Assembly: GCF_000003815.2 (NCBI RefSeq)
Contig: NC_049991.1
Location: forward strand, 19,489,041 to 19,553,040
Origin: Branchiostoma floridae
Taxonomy: Eukaryota; Chordata; Leptocardii; Amphioxiformes; Branchiostomatidae
DNA: 64,000 nt
Direction of reading: 5' to 3'
Made by a program: the position numbers and the translations under genes. The notes under the pieces are model-generated. The model was given only the letters and a program-made list of their open reading frames with translations, was not told where the DNA came from and made no database searches. Position 1 is the first letter of the stretch. Each line of letters opens with the position of its first letter. Shown in pieces: positions 56,920 to 64,000 of the stretch.

Positions 56920-58495
56920 CTATAGGTAAATCAATTAACCCTGAAATAAGCTGTTACTAAAACAGGCGAGTATTTTGATATGGGGATTAATCATTTATTG
57001 CTTCTCTGGGACAGGTAAGTCAATGCAAATGTCGACTCCTGAACACAATATGTCTAGGTAGCGGAAATTGTACCCAATGGGTCAGTATGACTACAGTCCT
57101 GGCTCCAGACACAGTCAGATCAATAGCAATTACATGCACAAGTGGCCTTCCATGCCAGGTATTAAGGTGGTAAATATTCTGTTTGTCTTAGTGATACATC
57201 TGTCTTAGATGACAGTCCATGCCCCCGGGCACTGGGAGGGGTGTGGCTGGGACAGATGCAAATTTCATGCGCAAATCTTTGCTCCAGGACAAAATCGTTT
57301 GAACTGCTTGTTCCACGCTTTCATACTGTATGGTTCGTTCTAATAAAAGAATTCCTGGAGTTTGCGCATGATGAATATTAGAAGTCAGGGTTCTAACTAG
57401 GATTTTATTCTAGCATAATGGTATAGGTTAGGTGGTAAAGTGACCCTTTTGATGGATGGTATTGAAGGGGGTCTTGGCTCTTTATGGTAAAGAGATTTTG
57501 ATAATGTAGTGGGGAAAATTAGCATTCTAAGGGTACCCTAAGGGAACTTAATTTCTTTAACATTACACATAGTTTTTTGGTCAATTTGGAAGGTTGTATC
57601 AACATTTTTCACATTTTATCAGACATTGTTCATAAGTAAATACTAGCAAAATACCACTACGCTAGTTGCAAATTAGTGTCATTGTCCTTATTTATAGTGG
57701 TGAGGTGGCCTGAGACGCTAAAATGCACTAGCTGAGTGAGACAGAAAAAAAATTCAAAGCAAGTGATAGCCCTGCATTAGGGTTAATTGTACTCATTGAA
57801 AAGACCTAGAGGAATTTCCCTCCACATAGCCCTGTGCAACAGAAGGCGAGGTTCACACTTTGAAGTTTGAAGAAGTGTGGTGTGTTTTCTGAAAGGGCCT
57901 GTGGCATTGGCCTCCTTAAACGCATGACTTAGTCTTTAGAACATTCAGTCTGCAAGCCGTGTGAAATAAGGCTTTTGCCTTTACCTCCTAGTGAATATTG
58001 ATGACAGTGATTGGCTTTGAACTTCGGTTAGACTTTGAATGTTTGGAAACCTTTTCTCGTGCCTGTTCTGTCCTTTCCACATGATGGACTCCATTTGGAT
58101 CTGGAAATGGGCAGAGATGTACGGAGGGTTGGCATGATCAGATAGGGGCAGGTACTTGGCCATGGTTGTGCCTTGGGAAATCAAGTAATCTTGCAATTCT
58201 AAGGAAACTTTTAGATCATGTCCAAACTACTTACATGTATGATGTATGGCTTGTCTACTTTTTGACATTGGTAAAATTCATCATGGCCTTCCATAGGCTG
58301 TATTTTGGTAAGGTGAAAATGCCTACCTGACTTAAAATGACTTAAATGATGCATAAGCTAAACCATCTGAATTGTCTTTGATGTGCAAGACTATTTTGTA
58401 ATAAAGTTTTCTGAATGTATGTAATGATTCTATTTTTGTCACTCTTGTTAAGTCACTTACATTTGTGTGTTTTTGGAATTATAGTTATTTTCTAC
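56920..58495. other. A+T-rich DNA, nothing seen
   Basis: No gene, RNA or clear repeat was recognised. Confidence 0.5.
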
Positions 58496-58499
58496 CTAC

Positions 58500-58960
58500 A
58501 TAGTAGTCCCTTGACCTCCAGGTCATTGTGGGGCAAGGTAGACATGAAGACAGAGAGTTGTCTCCCTGCTCCTCTCCCTCTCTCACTGGAGATAGTCTTT
58601 TGAGCTGGTTTAGGGACATCTACTCTGCAATATCTTATCAGGACATCCTCCTTCCACGGTGCATAGCAGCATTGTCTTAGCCAGATCTACAGTCCTTTGG
58701 TTGCACATGGGGCAGTTGCTGTTGTATTTAACTCACCTGAGTTAGCGCCAAAGGGCAGCCAATCTAGATCCGTGTGACAGTCGTATTGAGGTCATCGTAA
58801 GTTACATGTAGCACCAAATGTTAGCTGCCCCAAACTCTTGCAATTTAACCCCGCCTTTTGTGTGCTTTTCACAATTCAGACCTTGGCTGCAAAGAGAGTC
58901 TAGTCGGCCCACCCCACAATAATAACAAAAGCCCAATAACAACAACCAAACCACTGAAGC
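58500..58960 (-). repeat. Dispersed repeat, inverted partner at 61078-61275
   Basis: GGCTGCAAAGAGAGTCTAGTCGGCCCACCCCACAATAATAACAA and GACAGTCGTATTGAGGTCATCG appear reversed at 61078-61275. CCCTTGACCTCCAGGTC at its left also occurs at about 19079 and 55345. It looks like a SINE-like interspersed repeat. Confidence 0.6.
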
Positions 58961-59689
58961 TTACATCCTTTGACTGTTGCTAATGGTTCCTGGGGCTATC
59001 CGAAATGCTGTTTCCTTCTACTTCCCGCATCTGAAGAGGCGAGGTACTTTTTATCTTCAGATATTACGATCAATATGTATTCCATTAGGCAGAGGATATC
59101 CCTGTGGCCTCGAAGTGTTTTCCATATCTGTTGAGTGCATTATTGGTAAGAGGTGGGCACAAGCACATTTCAATTTAAGATTTCTCCCACTTTTGTTTGG
59201 TTAATCTTCCCATAACCATAGGTGAATGAAAAGTCTTCAATACTAAACATATCATTAGAATCAAAACATTACCATTTTACATTTCTTTAAAATGTGGCAG
59301 TGTTTGAGCCCCCATCATTGCATCAGAATTATGAGATTTGATGTTATTCTTTTTTGGAACGTCTGTGTAACATTTAGGGTCTACGTATCCTCTAGAAATC
59401 TTGTTTTCAGACATATGACTTGAATTTTGCATGAGGGCAGTTCCTCCAACACCTTACTGTCATTGATCGTGATTTGCATTTGTCTACAGTCCTTTGGATG
59501 ATGGCAGTCCTCTGACACCTTACCATCATTGATCACATCTATTTGCATTTGCCTGGTGGAGGGAAGCGACGTGTGACCTCATGCGACCCTATCTCCCGAG
59601 TCCAGCCTGTAGGTTGCACCATTCTTCATGGAAGACTACAAACAATTTCCCCCAACGCTCGACCTGTTTCTTGACCCTGCAATCAATTA

Positions 59690-59970
59690 CAGCATTAGTG
59701 TAACATCCCAATATTCTGAACGAATGGTAGAGCCCGTCACCACCTTTGGGCAACTGGTAGATCCCACTGCTGCTGCCAGTGTAAGTGTCCTTATGTAGCG
59801 ACCATAGATATGGTGATAGATGAGACAAGATGACAAAGATGACTGGATGTGGATCTATTCGGAATGGCAACATAAACAAACGTTCTCTCTGCTCGGGGTC
59901 TACCACTCGCCGGAAGGGGGTGACGGGCTCTACCATTTGTTCAAAATATTGGGATGTTATATTAGTATAA
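59690..59970. repeat. Inverted repeat encoding a mirrored GDGLYH peptide
   Basis: About 75-bp arms (59697-59772 minus, 59897-59968 plus) face each other across about 125 bp. In frame they read GIYQLPKGGDGLYHSFRILGCY (minus) and GVYHSPEGGDGLYHLFKILGCY (plus); both are uninterrupted. Differences include synonymous and replacement changes. It may be an inverted duplication of an old exon or a palindromic element. No family recognised. Confidence 0.55.
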
Positions 59971-60084
59971 GCAAACAATTGCAGGAAGATACTTCATTCC
60001 ACATTTCTTCATCCCATGTCAGATGGCCCTAATGTGAGCCACCCCAGCTGGCCACTATATTCTATACCTGGTGTAGCTCCTTTA

Positions 60085-60292
60085 GGCCATAACAATTTAA
60101 TTTCTTGGTTCTAAGATTTTCAATAGTGAATATATAGCAAGAGGACATTATAAAGCTACAGGGAAGGAAGGAAAACTTGAACATGGCTGTATTCACCCCA
60201 ATAGCACCAAAGCAGCGAAGGCTTCATTACGATTTACCATTTTTTTAAAAATTGAAAACATCTGAGAAGCAACAAATTAAAATGGTGTTGCC
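60085..60292. mobile_element. PIF/Harbinger-like MITE (copy D)
   Basis: GGCCATAACAATTTAATTTC mirrors AACAAATTAAAATGGTGTTGCC. The flanking triplets are TTA and TTT. More diverged than the other copies. The beginning of a 162-aa frame falls in its right end. Confidence 0.65.
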
Positions 60293-60352
60293 TTTTGTCT
60301 CATTGGTCATGTCTTGTCTTCCATTCTCTATTCCTCCTTGTGGGACCTATAG

Positions 60353-60740
60353 TTCAATGGTCCAAGGAAAGCATGGTCTTGGCCTCCTCCCAACACACAA
60401 TATGCCAAATCTAGATGTTTTGAAGTCCACCTCATACAAAATTAGAATGTTCCAACTTCACCTCTGTCAAAAATGGACCAATCCTATGATTACAATGACC
60501 AAAATAGGGGACAAAACACTGAAGAAAACTTACAGGCACTGTAAAATGCTGGGACAGCCACCTATTTCAATCAGAAAGGGTCCTCAGAAAACAGCTATCA
60601 TGTCCAAGGACAGCAGTTGTACACATGGGGGCACAGGAAGTTCAATATTGTCTACTAGTTCATATTTTTCTGTAGAGAGGCAGCCCGATAACACCCCTAG
60701 TCAGGACTATAGTTATAACAGTACAGGGCAGATTTATTGA
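60353..60740 (+). CDS. Candidate terminal coding exon, family unknown
   Basis: A pyrimidine-rich tract (TTCTCTATTCCTCCTTG) and TATAG (AG 60351-60352) form a plausible splice acceptor. The frame then stays open for about 128 residues to a TGA at 60738-60740. The end is hydrophilic and Ser/Thr/Tyr-rich (SSILSTSSYFSVERQPD ... YSYNSTGQIY), like the cytoplasmic tail of a membrane protein, and the sequence is non-repetitive. No domain is recognised, no poly(A) signal lies close downstream, and the upstream part of the open frame is MITE. Chance openness remains quite possible. Confidence 0.3.
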
Positions 60741-61077
60741 TATTCAAACAATGACAACAATGTAGCTTATGTGATGTTTAATAGCTATTGGTTTTGTAGT
60801 AGCCAAGCAAGTAGCCAAGTTTGTATAACATATCCAAAGGTTATTTCATACAACTCTGGAGAACAGGGAACACATCTTTTGGACATACATGACATTGTAC
60901 AATTTCATATAACAAGATACTGAACTCCAAGTATTGAACATGTATACATGTACTTTTATATACAACTATCCATAAAGGTATAGGACAATCGGCTTGAAGT
61001 ACTGAACTACAAAATACTCTAATCCTACAAACTATTGTTCTATTCACAAATCCATTGTAATTTGTAACAAAGGATTG

Positions 61078-61275
61078 TGTGGGGTCATGTTGTTGTTATT
61101 GTTGTTGTTATTGGGTGGGCCGACTACTCACTCTTTGCAGCCAGGGGCTGAATTGCGAGGAGCAGCGAGCTGCCATTCGGCGCCACCCAGGTGACCTCAA
61201 TACGACTGTCGCAAGTGTCTGGAGCGAGCTGCCATTCGGCGCCACTCAAGTGACCTCAATACGACAGTAATTGCC
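61078..61275 (+). repeat. Dispersed repeat with internal 60-bp duplication
   Basis: It starts in a TTG-rich run. GAGCGAGCTGCCATTCGGCGCCACTCAAGTGACCTCAATACGAC occurs twice in tandem (about 61157-61206 and 61220-61264). It is the inverted counterpart of 58740-58950. Confidence 0.7.
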
Positions 61276-61600
61276 CCAGGTGCGGCCAAGGTACTGTAGT
61301 GTTATGGAGGGTGTTTGTCCAAGAATCATCAGGTCCTGGGCTCAAATCCTGTCATGCCACTGCTCTTATGTCCTTTGGAAAACAGTCAAACTGGGTGAAA
61401 TGGGTATCTGACTTTGATTGTTTATATGTGCAATGAATTGTATTGTATAATATGATATGTTTAATGATGTTATTGATTTATGCTAATTGACTGATCAATG
61501 TTATATGTATAATTTAAATGTATTTTAATATCTAGAGGACTCCAGGAAGAATAGTTCGATGTAACTAATGGAGATTCCTAATAAACAAACAAACAAACAT
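61276..61600 (+). mobile_element. Degraded SINE with CAAA tail
   Basis: A B-box-like GGCTCAAATCCTGTCATGCC (61340-61359), a weakened ATGTCCTTTGGAAAACAGTC core, and an AATAAACAAACAAACAAAC tail (61579-61598) suggest an old tRNA-derived SINE. The A box is unclear. Confidence 0.45.
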
Positions 61601-61834
61601 TGAGGAGGGAAAAGGCGGAGGAGGAGATGGATGGGCTTTGCCCTCAAATGGCCAATATACAGTGAATAACCCACTGCTCCTAAAGTCTTAAAAGGCTATG
61701 TGACAACCTTTGCCTTGCTCCAAGTATTGAATCCTTTACAGTTATTTTGAATAAAGCATTAGAAATCATTGAAGAACTTAGAAGTAACACCTGCTATGAA
61801 AGCAAGCTTCCCAAGAGATTTATCAATACTTATG

Positions 61835-62174
61835 CCGGGCTCGAAATACCACCTGCATATGCAGGTTAGTGCAGGCAAAATTGGAGCTGTGCAGGTATTT
61901 CTGATGTCTACCTGCACTTAAACTGCACTGGTCCATGTACTGGGTTTTATACATAAATGCCATATGATGTAGGTGTATGTGGATTGTTATTAGCTGCATT
62001 GACTGTTACCACCTATCGAGTATAAAAGAAAAAATAGCGATGCTTCCTTAACATATTTAGTATGTTCCATACTTCCTAAATTGAGAAGGTGCAGGTAAAA
62101 TTTGTCTGGTGCAGGTAATTTTCAGTGTTACCTGCACCAGTGCTGGTATACAGAAAAAAGTATTTCGAGCTCTG
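61835..62174. mobile_element. hAT-like MITE, ~340 bp
   Basis: CCGGGCTCGAAATACCACC on the left mirrors GTATTTCGAGCTCTG on the right. TACTTATG precedes it and CACTTATG follows two bases after the end, a likely 8-bp duplication with one change. The interior carries repeated GCAGGT/ACCTGC motifs, some palindromic (ACCTGCATATGCAGGT). Confidence 0.65.
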
Positions 62175-62419
62175 AACACTTATGCATGCATGAGGCCTTG
62201 ACACAACCTACCCAGGCTTCTAACTGTGAAATCTATCAGCCAGTGGCCTGTGTTTCTCCTATAATTATCCAAATTTCTTCATGTGACAATGATGATTGGG
62301 AAAGGCTTTGCACTTGGCTGTTGTATTGAAACATCTCCTGTACAATTGGAGTAGTTTTATCCTAAATAAGTTTAATCATATCAGTATACTCTTAACATCT
62401 ACTGGAAGAACATTGCCTG

Positions 62420-62800
62420 TTTCCATTGAAGTAGCACACACCTTGTGTTTTACCTGTCCCTGGTACTGAATATACAGTGGTGATTGGCCCAAGCTATCCT
62501 TTTGGATTCTGTATGGAAAAACTATAACTGTAAAGATATTGGTTTATAAAATCTTCAAAAATGAAAAAAATGGAATTTACTGATTTTGATTTATCAGCTG
62601 CGAGTAAGTTGGGTATTCTACGATTCCCGTCTTTCAGTTCAAAAGCTATCTTTATGGTTACACGACACACTTCCTGTGTTAACTTTGAATCGATGGTATG
62701 CATGTTTGCACTGGAAAAGCACAAAGTTCCTCTTTACCTGTCCTTGGTGCTGAAGGGGTGATTATTGGCTAGGGCTTTCCACCTGGCATTTCTATTGAAA
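62420..62800 (+). repeat. Degenerate dispersed units, partners at 56140-56645
   Basis: TTACCTGTCCCTGGTACTGAATATACAGTGGTGATTGGCCC, AAAAACTATAACTGTAAAGATATTGG and TTTACCTGTCCTTGGTGCTGAAGG match the left group in order and orientation. Confidence 0.55.
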
Positions 62801-63009
62801 GATCTACTTATTGTACAACTTAAGTGGTTTGGCCTAATGATTTAAAGCTTAATTCTATTGATATCTGCATCTGTATCTATATAGCAGGTATTACCGCCCT
62901 TTGGTGTGGCATATGAGCTTCAATATTACATCAGCATAATATTGCATCTGCCAGAAGAACTTGATCCATGTAGGACAGGGTTTTTTTTTTGCGCCCTCAT
63001 GCCCTGACC

Positions 63010-63240
63010 ATGTGTCCCCTTACCCTTGGGGAGCAGATTGTCTGGCAAGCATAAAATTCTGATTGACCAGGGATCACATGTGGCCACAGTCTTCAATTGT
63101 GACCTGTCTGATAGTAATTTTGGCCCCTTAGAAGCCATAGCATGCTCCATTTTAACTTTATTATTCTCTAAAAGTCTACACTTGGTGGCACCTCTCAGTT
63201 GCAGTGCTCCCTCTTGCAATTTCTTTCTAGAAAATTGCCT
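63010..63240 (+). repeat. Dispersed repeat, direct partner of 9800-10090
   Basis: TTGGGGAGCAGATTGTCTGGCAAGC, AAATTCTGATTGACC, GTGGCCACAGTCTTCAATTGTGACC, CCTTAGAAGCC and TTTCTTTCTAGAAAA are in the same order as in the left copy. Confidence 0.6.
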
Positions 63241-64000
63241 GCGTGACGCATGAACATGGCGTTATCATACTCTGCACCGACTCTTACTACAAAATCCATC
63301 AGCCTGTGTCCCTCCCTGTAATTCTCCAAATTTCTTCATTTCACACCTCACATTCCCAGTACCCATGCACATTCCTCCGACGCCTTCAGGCCCCCCTGTG
63401 TAATTTGTTGGTTCTACTTGGATATTTCTCTACCATTCCATGTAATTTTGCTAATATCTACTCTATTTCATGCCCATTACGGTAGGATTTGTTGGAATGG
63501 GAAGGCAATTTTTTTATTTCGTTCGCAATCACTTTGAGTCGTACTTTTCAGTGCTGATGCTGTAGAGGGAAACAGGTTATTGGAGCATCAATCAAAAACA
63601 TTTGTTGATGAAACCAGCATTTACAGGGCTTTGCAGTGAGTTGCACATCCATTATCTCCATCCCCCCCTTAAAAAAAAAGAAGAACATTGGTAGTGTTTT
63701 TTGTTAAGGGTATCTGGGAGTCTGCTTCCGCCATTTCAGTTTAGTAATTGTAGATTCAACAAATAATGATTTGTCTAAAAGAACAACAGAAGATGTAATA
63801 CATATGTCATCTTATGTGTAATACAATGCTTATAATGCAATCATGATGATTAGTCAAGTAAAAGCTTGGTATGTGGACCTGGTCTGGGCAACTTGCCCCT
63901 GAAAAGGATAGAGATGATGATGATGATGTCTCAAATATATTCTTATGGTTGCATCATGTGAAAGGTACTTTGAACTTTATAAAATTAACTCATTTCATTT
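63241..64000. other. Non-coding DNA with a short GAT repeat
   Basis: ATCCATCAGCCTGTG...AATTTCTTCAT at 63293-63340 resembles 62230-62280. A (GAT)n run lies at about 63912-63927. Nothing else was recognised. Confidence 0.45.

Overview
The window reads as non-coding nuclear DNA of an animal, most likely a marine invertebrate deuterostome. Amphioxus (Branchiostoma) is my best guess. It rests on the overall texture: A+T-rich sequence with islands of CpG-rich DNA, many short inverted-repeat (MITE-like) transposons, tRNA-derived SINEs sharing a CTTGGGAAAGGC core, and very many local tandem duplications of 100-200 bp. It is recognition, not proof. I see no operon structure, no rRNA, no CRISPR and no intact protein-coding gene. 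All long open frames are short, and most fall in repeats. The only recognisable protein family is a decayed LINE-type retrotransposon C-terminus on the minus strand (22517-22661).

Layout. 1-6.5 kb: unique A+T-rich DNA, a minus-strand SINE, two MITEs and poly-C-bearing tandem duplications. 6.56-6.80 kb: a small CpG-rich block with a near-consensus RFX X-box followed by a good splice donor, a candidate promoter and first exon. 7.3-14.6 kb: a run of degenerate tandem arrays interrupted by MITEs and by moderately GC-rich unique blocks. 17.0-18.8 kb: a TA-flanked MITE abutting a 218-bp palindrome, then a unique block with homeodomain-type motifs. 19.4-21.6 kb: two tandem arrays, the second a homogeneous 172-bp satellite. 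24.6-28.6 kb is the most distinctive part: ten head-to-tail ~158-bp units, each with tRNA-like A and B boxes, end in one full SINE and are split by a 2146-bp DNA transposon with 22-bp perfect terminal inverted repeats, a TA target duplication and CpG-rich subterminal repeats. 30.8-31.5 kb: a second CpG-rich candidate 5' exon ending in a strong splice donor. 32-45 kb: more tandem arrays (one G-rich with a canonical G-quadruplex), PIF/Harbinger-like and hAT-like MITEs, and several unique blocks that look like candidate cis-regulatory elements. 45-64 kb: further degenerate repeats, a hAT-type MITE with a perfect 8-bp target duplication, and near 60.4 kb a possible terminal coding exon.

If the two CpG-rich exons are real, both on the plus strand, much of the window would be intron or intergenic DNA of a gene transcribed left to right. 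That is inference only. Repeat boundaries were read by eye and are usually good to about 10 bp, except where a target duplication fixes them exactly.
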